From: Ptychodera flava
Taxonomy: Eukaryota > Hemichordata > Enteropneusta > Ptychoderidae
Length of the DNA stretch: 64,000 nt
NCBI RefSeq assembly: GCF_041260155.1
Contig: NC_091930.1
Location: 44,212,965-44,276,964 of the forward strand
Direction of reading: 5' to 3'
The translations under genes and the position numbers were made by a program. Of the stretch, positions 32,346 to 45,022 are shown piece by piece (within the stretch, counting starts at the first letter, position 1; each line of letters opens with the position of its first letter). A model generated the notes under the pieces. It made no database searches and was not told where the DNA came from. It worked only from the letters and a program-made list of their open reading frames with translations.

Positions 32346-35223
32346 TTGTACAATGTCCATGGACATAAGTTGTCTTAGGAAATGAAGTTAAATATTGCCT
32401 ACAGTCGTCCTAATTAGCAGACGTTTGCATGGATGTGTCTGAGAAGTTTGTGCGCTGGCATCTCTGCTACACGAATAAAGTGCGCCGCGTACCGGAGTTC
32501 AAATCCAAACTGCGTGGGTAAATTTGACATATGGGTTTTGGTTATTTTCAGCCGGGTGGGGGGGGGGGGTCATCAATTTTTTCGTCTTACAAAGGGGGGC
32601 GGTCATCTTTTTTCACGAAAAAGCGGTAAATTTCCTCCCAAACCCAAAAGGCGAAGACGAGGGCATTCTGCAATGGACGCTGTCAGCTTTACCTTGTTTC
32701 AGGCACCACACCAATCTCGGCCCGGCCCCGCTTACAGTCTACAGTATAATTGTCCCGGGCATTGTCCATGCAAATTTCGGGCATGCCTTAGCTCCCTCCG
32801 ATCGTCTCTAGACTACAGCCAGAATCACAGTACTAAGCAAATTGTGCAGTTGTGAAAGTCAAATACATGTATCATGAATTCTTTACGAAAAATAATTACA
32901 CAGCCGAATCAAACCAAGAGGTTCGTTTGCTGTCGGGCCGGGTACGCACGGGACGACTTGCAACCACTTTTCAGTGAGGCCGGGAAGACCGTCATTGTCG
33001 TATTGCAGCTAGCCGGTATTTGTACTACTGTAGTCCTTGTGAGGATTAGATGCCCGTTACGTTTGATATTATTTGGAAATACTTTTAAATTTAATAAGTA
33101 AGACTTTTGTACTGCATTCAAGATATAATTTGGTCCTTTCTGAGCGTTTTCAATTACCGTAACGGCAACGACATGCGAAGTTGATAGGCTATGTTGCCTG
33201 CAGCGTAGCCCGGCCGCACACTAAAGTTCGTTTGAGTAGAAGGAGCAGAATCAGTCCCGTCATTTATTTTCAACGAAATTTTCATTACACTTCATAATGG
33301 AAGAAACGACTAGTTCAATGATTAGGATGGTAAAGTATTGAATTTTTATTATATATTATTTTCTCTCTCAATTCATTCAGCAAACTTGATCTCCGTACCA
33401 TCGGTCACAACGTGCAATGCCTTGCATGAAGCTTACAATCGACTGCCTCCGTCGTTAGTTTAACTGTTCAAGACGTTTGTGAGCACGTCTCATTATAGTC
33501 GGAACAATCTGTAAACACTTAATATTAATATCTTTCCGACATTTCGCCCAACTTTCGCGCGTTTGTAGCTGAATCATACCCTTTCGAAGAGCGTAGGTTT
33601 CTATGGACGCCACAGTAATAAAACTTGCGTAGATGTGGTTGAACATGCGCGGTGGTGTAATTACGTTCGTTTCGTGTATCAACAAAGCCTGACTTATAGT
33701 CCGGACAAAAAGTTATTTTTCACTCCTTTTAGTGTTAATCGTACATGTTTGTGAGACGGGCTGGCCATGCAAACCATGCGATTTGGTATTAATCATGGTC
33801 TACTTTCACATACTGAGGATGTCATTTCAATCAAAAATATGAAAAAAATCGTTAAAAAAGTTAGAAATACTGGGCCTTTTAGCATGGAAGTACAGACAAG
33901 TTCTCTTATTCCACTGTGAATTACCAAGTAGATATGTTCGAACAAATCGCTTGTCCTTCATCAGTGTTCACACTTGATCCAAGTGCAGAAATTTAAACAG
34001 CTGCTGTTGGAGGTGTGAAAAAAATCTTGGTGTAAAACATTTCCTTCTGTCAGATCAAGTGTTGAAACGGATGAAAGACAGGTGGTTTGTTCAAAACACA
34101 TCTGTTTGCTAATTCAAAGTGGAAGAAGAGAACTTTTCTGTACTTCAATGCTAAAGTTTCCATGATGAACATACACGGTATTTTAGGCATGACTCTCTCA
34201 TTTATGACCGTGGACATCTGATACATTTGCATTGGCTATCCTAAAATTGCTTGCCAGTCGTTTGATCAGCCTAGTACAGTGGACGGCAGAGCACAACATT
34301 GGTGCATAAAGCATGCAAAGGGCGACACAAACGTTTCTTTATCTGCAGAAACATTTTAAGTTGAAGACGAATTGCAAAGTAGACATACTATGAGTTGTAT
34401 ACGGAAATCGTAAGACACTTTGCCAATGACACTTCTTAATAGTTGTTTACGAATACTTCATCGACCTGATTATACTTAACAAACATTATTTTTTTTGCTT
34501 TTTCGACATTTGGTATTGATCTATCCTAAATGAATCCGATAACATCACAACTTTATCAGAGCTATGATTGATTGCAATATGGTGTTTTTATGGCGATTGG
34601 CCAAATGCTATGACTGAGAGTTAGATAATTATTAAGCCTTTAACTGCCAAAATGCTGCATTTGCTATAGACGGTAGGATTTATTCATTTAACACGATTTT
34701 CAAATACTAAAATATTACCATTATTGAAAAGTCGACTTACAATTCGAAGAAGAACGGAGAATATTTTTTCCTCATTTGTATAATTTCTATTTCTCTCCTT
34801 TCTCAATGAAATATGTCTCCTTGAAATATTCTGGAATGACTTCTTGTACAATGCTATCCTCAAAGCCGTGTTACCATAGTCCGTGTGAACTATCTTCTTT
34901 AACCGTGACATCAAACATTTAGCTCTGGTACATTGGTGCAAGAAAATCAAAAGGGTATCATCAGTGGCCTTTAATTCAATCAACGCAATGGTTTATTGAC
35001 TACGGCTACGTTTGTTGGGCGACGAAATCCAGCCCTAATGGATTTGTATCAATGGCCGGTATGGTAGAATGTTGAACAATTAATGTTCGGTGTTCCCTGT
35101 TCATGCTGGAAGAAAGTATTTAGTGCACAAATTAAACAGTAACTCGTTATTGATATGGAAATATGCAAAGAGGGTTTAAAATAGTGAGAATCACAAAACC
35201 CTGCTCTTAACCTTTTATTGCAT
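32346..35223. other. anonymous intergenic sequence upstream of gene B
   Basis: No gene I can support. A G-rich repeat-like stretch lies at 32550-32615. Open frames at 32433-33121 and 33455-33685 show no domain. Gene B non-coding first exon(s) and promoter should lie in this interval, but I cannot place a TATA box or transcription start. Confidence 0.4.
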
Positions 35224-35241
35224 GAAAATGAAAATGAAAGT
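35224..35241 (+). promoter_or_regulatory. triple GAAA motif resembling an ISRE/IRF site
   Basis: GAAAATGAAAATGAAAGT contains three GAAA cores each spaced by two bases, the spacing of IRF-binding elements (GAAANNGAAA). It lies about 110-130 bases upstream of the gene B start codon. Such words occur by chance in AT-rich DNA, and a splice acceptor between it and the ATG means it may be intronic. Confidence 0.25.
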
Positions 35242-35341
35242 GCAATCTACCATATAGGCGTACATTATGGGAAGGTGGTTGAAATTCCAACAACCTTCCT
35301 GACAACCCTCTTGATGTCATCGCAATTCTGTCCTTTTTTAG

Positions 35342-36640
35342 TTTTGCACCATGGCTGCTAATCCTGCATCTGAGGGTAGCAACATTCAGCGGCAAGATAC
35401 AACACAGACACAACGCACGGGAAAAGCACTTGTGATCTTTGATTCTTGGAATATCACAAACTACGGTCTTCCAGAATTTCACAGAAATCTGTTTAAAGAT
35501 ATCTGCTCAAGACAAGAAGGAGCGTTGGAAGGTTTGCTACTGTGCTTGATATCGCTGTTAGTGAAGAACAGATCAGAGATGCAGGACAGGCTGGAATAAC
35601 TTTGATACCCGGTAAAAGAACTGAGTACCTTGATGAGAACGATGACCCTATTAACATTCGCTGGCTGCATTACCATATGAGTTACTACCCGGATTTTCAC
35701 AAACTTGACGACGTCAAATACGTCATCGGGTACGCCCCCTTCACTGCTGATGCTGCTGCGAAGATTAGAAAGGCTCTGTTTCGAAACGCCAAGCTTTACC
35801 AAATCAACGCACTGCATCCTGATCTTCGAGCGAGCGTACCAATAAGAGATCAAAGTAAGCTGGAAGGTGATATGCTGAGAATGGCGGGTGAAGCAGATGC
35901 AATGGTGTCGATTGGTCCCAACATGTATGATTACTTTGATAATGCATACAGGGTATATGAAGAAATAATACCTCACTTGTTACTCTTACCGAAGACTGAA
36001 GAGAGGTACAACCAACGGAGAATGACGGAACCACAGAACATAAGGCAACTCGTTATATTATCCTATGGTGAAATACACTCAAACATCCAGGAAGCACTGA
36101 GTGAGTATGATGGATTAGCAGCAGCTCTTGATAGGATTGCTTCTAACCTGAAAGGAACAGGAATCAGAAATATCACATGGAACATTGCTGGTGTCGCGGA
36201 ACAATACGCTGAGACTGTAAAGGGATACGTGTACACAAAACTTGAGAGAGCTCAAGTAACAGTAAAACCATTGAGTAGATTGTTCCATTGATGGTTTAAT
36301 ATCCATGTTGCGCCAGTGTCATGTGTGTCTTCTTCCACAAGTAAGATGGACTATGGATTTATTGGTTTGGAGGGCATAGCAGTTGGTGTGCCAACCTTCA
36401 TGTATGAAAAATCTCAACTTGGTTACTACATTGATGACATCTTAAAAGAGAAAAGCACACAACGTCTAGTTGAAGGTGACACGGCGTGGGGTGAAAAGAT
36501 AATGCAAGTAGTAAATAATGCCGGCAAGGAATACGAGCGTGCTAGTAAGCTAAAAGATACGTTCATCAAAAACGCTAAGGTAGAGGAAAGCTATGAAAGA
36601 ATAGCTGCTTTGTTCACTGAAGAGTCAACACCTTCAGAAG
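35342..36640 (+). CDS. gene B exon with GT-B glycosyltransferase-like domain (three frameshifts)
   Basis: A TCCTTTTTTAG acceptor is followed by CACCATGG, a strong start context (ATG at 35351); the donor is AG|GTACGT at 36641. The N-terminus has a polar leader, then ALVIFDSWNITNYGLPEFHR (about residues 26-45), the GG-L-type first loop of GT-B enzymes. A middle Rossmann-like section has ITLIPGKRTEYL, YVIGYAPFTADAAAKIRKAL and DQSKLEGDMLRMAGEADAMV. The end has DYGFIGLEGIAVGVPTF, the E-x7-E loop of GT1/GT4 transferases, with Met at the first Glu position, so catalysis is doubtful. Single-base shifts fall near 35525 (loss), 36283 (gain, giving TGA at 36288-36290 in the unshifted frame) and 36340 (loss). 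Net loss of one base from ATG to donor exactly explains the phase-1 exon end. Confidence 0.65.
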
Positions 36641-36844
36641 GTACGTAAGCTGCAGTGTCAGTAGACGAATTTAATGTATTTGATAAGTTTCGTGCACCTG
36701 AGAGAGGAATATTAGACAAGATGACTTTTTACCAAGCAATATTGACATATTCTCTTTCATTCTAAATTTTTAAAGACTGCATATCTTGTATTTTAGTAAG
36801 GAACATTTTTGTTCATTATGATTTGTGTTTACTTAATCCAATAG
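36641..36844 (+). other. gene B intron (204 bp)
   Basis: GTACGT donor at 36641 and CCAATAG acceptor ending at 36844. Splicing joins phase 1 to phase 1 and creates a Gly codon (G|GT). Confidence 0.6.
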
Positions 36845-37335
36845 GTCTTCATGTTGACATTACCTTGGATGACAATGATCGTCTCCTGTATCGACAAAAA
36901 CTGATGGATCAGCTAGAGGCGCTATTAAAGCAGCATCCAATCGATAAATCCAGCATTGTGACGATAAAGAAAAACCTAGAGGAATTCACTGACGCAATGC
37001 AAAGATATGTCGAGCTGTTTGATGAAAATGCAATGAGAGTTGCAAATGATGACAGCAAGAAAGTCAGTAGCATAATCAATAGTCAAAATCTGGAACACAC
37101 AGTATCACAAACATATATACTAGCTCCCTTGGACTTATGGTCAATTTCCTGGGTATACTCTACCTCTACAGATTCAAGTCAGCCTGTCTCAATGGTACAT
37201 TTGCCAGAGCATTTGAACCATTGCTGATAACTGACGAGATGAGAGAGCTGGCTAAGAGATTCAACATCCCATTGAAGCTCAAAGCCACCTATGACCAGCA
37301 ACAGTTTGATGCGATTGACCAATCTTTCTGCAAAC
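36845..37335 (+). CDS. gene B exon with TRADD-N-like domain (one frameshift)
   Basis: The exon begins with LHVDITLDDNDRLLYRQKLM and a helical, charged section up to about 37090. After a one-base loss between about 37085 and 37125 it continues in another frame with SLGLMVNFLGILYLYRFKSA, CLNGTFARAFEPLLITDEMR and FNIPLKLKATYDQQQFDAID. The layout (hydrophobic strand starting with a GSL/SLG turn, a helix, a G-x-hydrophobic stretch, then L-ITD-E-M-R and a final strand plus Y/F-D helix) resembles the TRADD N-terminal domain and its many invertebrate relatives, which are protein-interaction adaptors in death and immune signalling. The donor is AAAC|GTAAGT, phase 1. The exon is one base short of the phase-consistent length. 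Family assignment is from pattern memory. Confidence 0.5.
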
Positions 37336-37661
37336 GTAAGTTTCAAACAAAGATTGTGATCACATAATAAAGTGTTTTACATCAATGCGTGGTAACTAGA
37401 TCCTTTGCAATTGTTTAATATTAGTTAAAATTATGCGGCTGCATCGACAATGACACTGTGAAGGACATTTCGTGGTCTGAGCCTGTTATAATCATAATTT
37501 GTTAACCAGTCCCTTTTCATGCTTAAATAATAATCTTAACAACATTTTCAAACAAAATTTAAATGATTAAAAAGCAACAACATGACACATAAAACACTAA
37601 TTGTCTCCTCCTAGAAAGTTATAAACTGCAACAATACGAAATACTCTTTGTTTTTCAATAG

Positions 37662-37727
37662 TTGGCAGTGAACACTCGCCAAGCGGAAGTGAAGATTTTG
37701 AAGACATAGAGTCTGAAAGCAAGTCAG
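37662..37727 (+). CDS. gene B acidic linker exon
   Basis: A TTTTTCAATAG acceptor and G|GTGAGT donor bound 66 bases, phase 1-1. The peptide LGSEHSPSGSEDFEDIESES is homologous to gene A linker exons 1 and 2, and the first ~100 bases of the downstream intron are also similar. Only one copy is visible in gene B versus two in gene A. It connects the TRADD-N-like domain to the coiled coil. Confidence 0.65.
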
Positions 37728-40700
37728 GTGAGTTGAATTTCCAATAATATGGATGTCTGCGGATGGAGTTTGACGTCTTATCTGATCGCGAAGAAATATT
37801 AATATCATTTGATTAATGTAAATTATAAAACTTTCCCATAGGTAATTGCCATTAATAATTCTATAGGCAAGCAACTGCATTTTTATGTATTTCGGACAAC
37901 CTTTGAACGGGCGATTAAAATGTTTTAGCAACTTCGTTCGAGGGATTAAGTTTGATAAACCTACGTAGAGTGCCTAAGATGCATTTAATTCCATATGTAC
38001 CACAGTTTAACTGCACTGGAGCGCGCGCCTACAAGCGGTATTTGCACAGCAGTTCTTTACCAAAAACATTATGCCATTTCCTAATGTTAATGAGTGTTTA
38101 CCAATTTTGACCCGGATTTTTTGTTTGTACACAAAAACTGTCGATTGCAAGTTTTCATTCATATCAGTTCAAGGCTCACCGCCTCAGTACTTTGGCGTAC
38201 CATGACGGTGACCCTTGACCTGAGCGGGTTCGATAGACGCCACGAGCACCGCTGCGATATCACAGCCAGTTCGGAGGCTTTGCAAGTTATCAGTTACCGT
38301 ATATAATGAATCGATGACCTTATCTTTTCAGTGTTGACTTGTATCGACTATCTAGAAGAATTTCGAGCTCTAAACGTGAAAAATTAATGTGTTCCATTTC
38401 CAAAGTTCTTTTCGCAGCTTTTTTAGCCAATCAAAACAGTGGGTGTGGCGACAATGGCACATGAATAGTGAAGGCTGACTCAATGCCTAGTTTCAGTAGT
38501 GCCTCCGTAATATAAGTCCACAGGGTCGAGCTGACGTTCGTTTAGGATTTGACAGATAAGTAGTACGACTAATCTTCCATTCTGTCGCTGAATGACGCAA
38601 ATAAAATATATCACATATGTAGTAATAACAGAACCTTATGGCCTGTGAGTGCAAGCGTGCCGCATTATGACAGAACTGAATGACCTCAAAGGTGATGGAG
38701 TTCTGTTATTATTACATACGTTCCCCAATTTTGCCGATCGCCGTCGAAAGAAACAGGTGATCGCGACACTGCCAGAATGCATGCAGATTTTATGTAGTGA
38801 TAGTATAGTGATATGCGGTAAATGACCTTTTAGTTAGCTGTGAGCTCACTGATTGGCTAAGGGAAAATTTCTGCTATCCATATGCAAATATATTGATGCA
38901 GCGTTCACTCTGTCATTGTCACTGTATTTCCATATCGACTTAGACAACGAAAACAGACACAAAGAAAGACGTTTCAGAACAGACTTCTTAAATATCTTTT
39001 AATACATGTGAACAAAATTGATATTTAAAGTAAAAAGATTAACTGTTATACAAATTCGAATGACGGAAACTTCACATGTGCGCGAAATTGGACATTCAGA
39101 AACAGACAGAACAGAGTCCGGAGTACGGCTGATATACGGTAGTGCTCGGACATTTGGCAAAGCAACACGCTGTTAAGAGTCGTTTCCTATGGCTGCGATG
39201 TTGAATGTGATGTTGAAGACTCTTCCGGTGATTGGAGTGTTGGAGAATAGTCCGGGTAACTGGTTTTAAACCTGCTGGTTACACCATGTAAGGATTGCGA
39301 GCTACCGATCGCCGCATTGTCTGATGAGGAGCCGATCTCACTGATATTTGTCTTCGCCAGGACGGCACTTGTATTGCACAATTGCCTGTCTATGTGCTCG
39401 GTCGCGGGTTGAATTTGTTTTCAATATGTTACTCACAAGCCGTTGTTGATCTTCGTTTGCGACTGATGTATGGAAAACTAGAAACCAAGCTCGACTGGTG
39501 GTAATACTCTCGAGTAAACGAATTTCCCTTGTTATTATCCGACATCAGTCGTGAAAACATCTGGTTCGCAATGCATTTTCATAACGGTATTTTGTTTTCT
39601 AGCAACCCGACGAGAGCTTTGACGTCTTCGGTAGAGACCGCAGCGAATCTTGCAGATGTCGGCGACTTATCGTAGATTTCGCCAGCACGGCATCGCTTTC
39701 AGCGTAGTCAGTTTTTGTTCCATTCGTGCAGGGATATTACTTTCACTTCGATAATAAAATTGTCATTCCAAATGCTCGAAATAACACTGCCAATCGTAAT
39801 AATAATTTTCCTCCACAGATATTAAATTCTCTTCAATATTTATTTTTGTTTAGGAGTAGGTAACAATATTTCCACAAAGAAAGTAGTACCGGATCATAAG
39901 TAATTCGCACTATTTAGCATGAAATAATTCGACCTGTTTTCAAAATACTTTGCAGTTGGCAAAACACCCGAAGTATTTTGCTGAAAGAAAGTAATTATTA
40001 AATTAAATTACTTTACTCAAAAATTTTGGGGTAGTAGAGGGGGGACTTGAAAATTGTTCTCTGCCTGTAAATAGGAACTTGAAAATGTTTTGGTTCCCTT
40101 TTATTTTTACATTTTCCAATTCAAAGTTCTTGTAGGTAATTTCAATAAAAATTAATACCATTTTATGTCATCTAATCGTCGTAATGTTAGTAATCATTTA
40201 ACAAAATCTAGAACCATTTTGTCACATTTCATGACTTTTATCTCGAAAAATCCAAACATGCGTGATTTGTCATAAAAAAACAAACGTGTCTAGTAATAGG
40301 GTAGAATCTGCAACTGTTGATGGTTTTTGCCATTTATCTATGTAATATTTCAACTACAGTTTCTTGCTGTCTCCCTTCAGCATAATAAAACACACAATAT
40401 TAGTTTGTCAACGAAGCCTATACATATATAAATATGTATTAGGTGATAGTTTAATTGGAGTCCAAACTGACAGTCTGCTGTCAGTGATACAAATGCATGG
40501 TACACATACACATGCTGTGATAGCAAGCTGAATAGTGGACAGTTTAACATGCTGTAGGGAGTAGAACAAGAACGCGGTTATATAAACTGAACAAAAATAT
40601 AGTCAAAATTATCAACGGTAATACAGCTACCGCGTACAGGCAGTGCCACTATCAGATATTGCCAGGTGCTACTGCAGTGTCACTGTCACAGCATACCTGA

Positions 40701-40749
40701 ACAGTTAGAGATAGCTCTGACTATGGTGTACAAGGTAGTTGAAGAAAAG
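37728..40749. other. gene B large intron, 5' part
   Basis: Nothing coding that I can support. An imperfect inverted repeat (GTAGTAATAACAGAAC at about 38619 and GTTCTGTTATTATTAC at about 38699) spans about 100 bp. The minus-strand open frame at 39187-39381 (Ser-rich) has no recognised homology. Confidence 0.4.
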
Positions 40750-41517
40750 TTTGTGTCCAATGACGCTCATTGCCCGCTTTTACTCCTGTCACAATCAACG
40801 ATGAATCTGTTGAAGTCGTTTCATGTTTCAAATACGTAGGTTCATTTCTAGATGAAAAACTCGCATTTGATGAAAATACTGACTATATAGCGAAAAAGTC
40901 CCAACAAAGATTATACCTTCTCAGGAAACCCAAATCGTTCAATGTGAGTCAAAATATCTTACAAATGGTGTACAGATCCTTCATTGAGAGTGTTTTAACC
41001 TATAATATCATTTTGTGATACGGTAATTTGACTGTCAGAAACAGAAGTTAGCTTTCTCGTAATGTGAGGATGGCAGAAAAGATTATTGGCTGTCGTCAAA
41101 ATTTCCTTGTAAACCTCTACCAGCTGGCAGTGAAAAGGAAAGCCTACAACAATCTCAATGATTCTGATCACCCTCTTCATGGTTACTTCCAGAAACTCCC
41201 GTCAGGGAGACGTTTTCGGGTTCCTCGTGCAAAGAAAAACCTCTTCAAAAAGTCATATCTTCCATCAGCAGTTTCAATTTTAAACGCAAACTCGATGTAG
41301 TTGTTTTAAACCTCCAGTTGGTCCTTTGTTGTTTCAGTCTGTGTTTCAATTTTTGTATCTATGTCGCTACCTTGTGTGTGTGTTTTAAGCATTTGAATGT
41401 GTAATAGCGTCCCCTTTTTATAGAATGCTCTTGCTAATTGTACTATTTTAATTTGTATATGATAAGCCTGAAGGCAAATTGGATAATAAGGTAATTGAAA
41501 TTAATTTAATTGAATTA
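40750..41517 (+). mobile_element. LINE ORF2 C-terminal fragment and 3' tail
   Basis: The translation reads CFKYVGSFLDEKLAFDENTD, KKSQQRLYLLRKPKSF, MVYRSFIESVLTYN, then after a stop RMAEKIIGCRQN and LPSGRRFRVPRAKKNLFKKS with LPSAVSILN at the end. This is the part of CR1/Rex1-type ORF2 downstream of the reverse transcriptase. The element ends in an ATTGAA/TTAATTGAATT-type tail (about 41480-41517). Interrupted by stops and shifts, so it is a dead 5'-truncated copy inside the gene B intron. Confidence 0.8.
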
Positions 41518-43420
41518 TTTTAACCTTCCAATATTGTCAATTTTGAGTAGCATCTAATTCTTATATGTCTTTTACTTCTGAAACAAATTTTTGGTAGGTC
41601 ACAGTGCTCAGTCTTTCACAATATGGCAATTAGCCAGAATTCACAATTTGAATACTCTCTCATGATCGCCATTTTGTGTGCTCTTCGGCAGGAGCAATTG
41701 GCTTGGCCAGATTTTGATTAACTCAAGTTAGCTTAGACTGATTAATCCAAAAAGTTCACTTTTGCGTTTAAAATGAATAGTTGAAAAAACTTGCCTTAGA
41801 AATATGACTTTACAAAGTAATAATAACAGTTTATGTAGAACATCTGCGAGCGGAATGGCGCAATACGTGTTTTATTTGTCTGCGTGCACATCCTTTAAAA
41901 ACATGCGTGCTTGTGATAGTTTAAGGGCACTTGAAAAATTTTGATCATATAGAGGGGCCATTTAAAATTTTTGGTGGTATTGAGGGGGATCTGAAAAAAA
42001 TAAGATTTCAATCGCGATTCCTCCAGTCCCCGTAATCTTTTTTTGTGAACGCAGCCTTACCCTTATAAGGGTGTAATCGTACATGCCTTCCATTAACTTT
42101 GCAGGGCTCAAAATTAGCGATAGTCCCGCGTCTACATACTACCAACTTTTCTCTGGGGCTACCAAAATCAATAAAATGGTAGCCGACACGAACTACCAAA
42201 GCCTTGGACCTGAAATTTAGTCAGTACTTGGCCTGCCATTCTATTCCGTCATTTTTGGACGAGCTAAATGCAATCACGGTGTGGAGGGACTGTGGGTAGA
42301 GTAACTGTGATGCAGTCAAACCCAGCTGGACACAGAAATGCCATACTATGACTTTGCTATGAAAATTACGAAGACGACCGGCCCTGCGGTGGAACTTTGC
42401 AAGAAAGTGAAATATCTGAACTGACGTACTTGAATGACCGGCACAAGAAATGAGGGCCAATGAAAGCGCATTTTCGTTGCATTTTGATCATAATATATCA
42501 ATCACAATTTTGCCTTCTCCCTACAGAAGGGCCAAGGACATGATCTATTTTTAGTCCAACTACAGCATGTCTCAGTGCTGAGAAGGTCGTTTTATTGTCA
42601 TGACGACCATCAAATTTGCATACCACTCTGAGAGGGTGTCATAGGTCACCAAACGTTTGAGTATCACCATTGCATATCGTCCTTTATACCTGTTTCCTTG
42701 GGTACTAAAGGTGTGCAATGATCACATCAAATTGCTAGAAAATTTGCTTTTTGGGCATTTTCTTGAAAAATAGCCTTTGCTTGTCTGGTTAACGAAAAAG
42801 ATACCCCTGAACTAAAATATGTATGCGCTACAAGCCATTGTCACCGGACTACAAACTTCCCGAGGTGGTAGCAAAAGTGGACTACAGGGGAAAAATAATT
42901 TCGAGCCCTGCTTTGTGTTGATTTCTTGATGAGAGTAGTAATAGTTGGCACCGTAACGGGCAGATTTTGTTGCAGTCAGGTTTCAGTGAGGCACTGTGGG
43001 GCACAGGACTCCCCGTACACACATTTTTCTTTTGGGCTCCAAAGCCTAGTCAAAATTAGCATTTATTGAATTTTGGCAGGAGGTTCAGTGAGACTAAGTG
43101 AGCTTTGGCAGGAGGTGTATTGAGAAGCTATAGGTGCCGATGTTTTGCTACCCCTCTAATCTGTTTGTTTTGACCACTTGCACGGTCAAAATTAGCAGTT
43201 TGTGGATTTTGAAGGAGGTTCAGTAAGGTTCAGCGAGGTTCAGGGAATTTTTTCAGGGTATTTTGGACCCTAATACTCTTTGTGGGTCCCCTAAGCTGAG
43301 TCAAAATTTGCGGTTTGGGATTTGATTGCACTAGATCGGGAAGCACGGTGAGACATGACCCTTATATGAGAGGTAATAGACTGATGGTAATATGAAGCCA
43401 CATGTTTGGACTCCCTTACT
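41518..43420. other. gene B intron, anonymous
   Basis: No coding exon recognised. Locally repetitive phrases (AGGTTCAG-GAG, GTCAAAATTAGC) recur at 43040-43310 without clear periodicity. Confidence 0.4.
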
Positions 43421-44887
43421 CAGTTCGTTGCCACTCTTAATTTGGAGGCGCGTTTTCGAACGACTGCGTATGCCCAGATCTCAGCTCGATTACGTCACTG
43501 ACTTCGACGTCTTCGTGTTTGGTTTGGGACATCGACTAATTTCGGCCTTTGTTTTTAACGCTATGCAAGGCCAAGTTCGGAAAAATTCGGTCATGGTTAA
43601 CCTCGTGACTAACCTCACTACAACATCATGGCAGCAAGAGAGCATTGTAGGTCGTAATTTTCCAACTTTTCGAGCTTTCTGTTTGACGTAGTGCGATCGT
43701 CACCTCAATGTTTCAGTATCGGCAGTGACAGGTCAAGCACCTGCAGTTCAAAAAAGTCCCATTTTCGCGTACTTATGTGTTTGTGAGCAATGTCATTCGA
43801 GTTTTTCAATCGATAAATATAAATGAACAAGGATGGCAGTTTCATTGAACTACGTTGACGGGGGACGTTGGGGACATTTTTGAAAATCGGTTACTCTTCC
43901 AAATGTATTCGTTTAGCATGGTAAAGCCATCGAAATTGATGATCGCCGAACTGTGGATGGTTCAAAGACTTTGGATGTGCAGATTTTTGATAAAGAGCTA
44001 TGTGCAATAGAGGAAAAATTTTAGAATTAGACAGGGTTTGCCTAAAACTAAACCAAATGCGACAGTTACTTCATATTGACCCAGAATTGAGTCAGAATTT
44101 ATAAATGCCCCAGCCATCTGTGTGTGTGCCGGGGGGTGGGGGGGGGGTATGGCGATTTGCTTCTTGATTTTAGGGTTTCCAAGTTGTCTTTCCCGGGGTT
44201 GAGGCATTTGACAAACTTCATAAGATTATTTCCAAATACCCCACACTAGGGTAGTACGTGGGTAGGGGTTGACATTGACTTCGTACTTTCCACTGTCCCT
44301 TAAACCACATCGTAAATATGTTGAAGCTTCAGCATGCTCGAGATACATGTTTTAATACAGATACACTGCTGTTAGTCAAATCACGTGTCACACATTCAGA
44401 ACCGACCTAGACACATTGGGCATGGAGTAAAATCAGTTACTTTGCACGTCGCCTTCAAGTTCAACTTAATTCGCATTCCGAAACTTCATCATTACAGTAC
44501 ATACAGTGATAATACCATTGCCAATGAATTGTTCCCGAGAATTTACCAATGAATGGGCGTTCAGTTATGAACACGGAGGAAAATGTACAGCAAAGCGAAA
44601 CTTGAGGTCTAAATCAGCTTGAAATTGGTGTGTAAACAACCTATAGGCCTATATCTTCGCTAAGTGATCGGTCCCGGCATTATCACTTGCCCGGCTGCAC
44701 TGTGGCCGGTCACCGTCCATTTCCGAGTGCGTACAGTTCAACTGCTGATTCCCGCCTGTCCCGCTGTAATCTGCGTGACGTATACGCGTAATCGGGATTG
44801 AATAGGCATGCGCGTATCAAAGTTCACGAGGTCGTACAATCTGCGATTGCGCGAATGAACCTCCAAATTAGGAGTGGCAACGAACTG
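43421..44887. mobile_element. non-autonomous DNA transposon with 28 bp inverted ends
   Basis: CAGTTCGTTGCCACTCTTAA plus TTTGGAGG at 43421-43448 is the reverse complement, with one mismatch, of 44860-44887. The pentamer TTACT directly abuts both ends (43416-43420 and 44888-44892), a possible 5 bp target duplication. No transposase is recognisable within the 1.47 kb; a G-run and GT tract lie at 44118-44148. Confidence 0.7.
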
Positions 44888-44927
44888 TTACTCGGTTCAA
44901 ATAATTGTTATGACTCCCTCTTTGAAT

Positions 44928-45022
44928 GCCAATTCTTTAGGCCCCGTGTCAGACATCATTTGGTGATAGTATATTGAGCGCCAATTCTTTAGGCCCAGTG
45001 TCAGACATCATTTTGTGATAGT
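44928..45022. repeat. short tandem duplication (period 52 bp)
   Basis: The phrase GCCAATTCTTTAGGCCC followed by GTGTCAGACATCATTT and GTGATAGT occurs at 44928-44970 and again at 44980-45022 with two or three differences. Confidence 0.85.

Noticed and set aside
32470..32530. Possible tRNA-like or SINE segment (GGAGTTCAAATCC word)
   Set aside because: Only a T-arm-like word is present; no matching acceptor, D-arm or anticodon stem could be folded.
35207..36034. Minus-strand frames opposite the first gene B exon
   Set aside because: Shadows of the plus-strand exon; no motif, and the plus strand has a good start context and splice sites.
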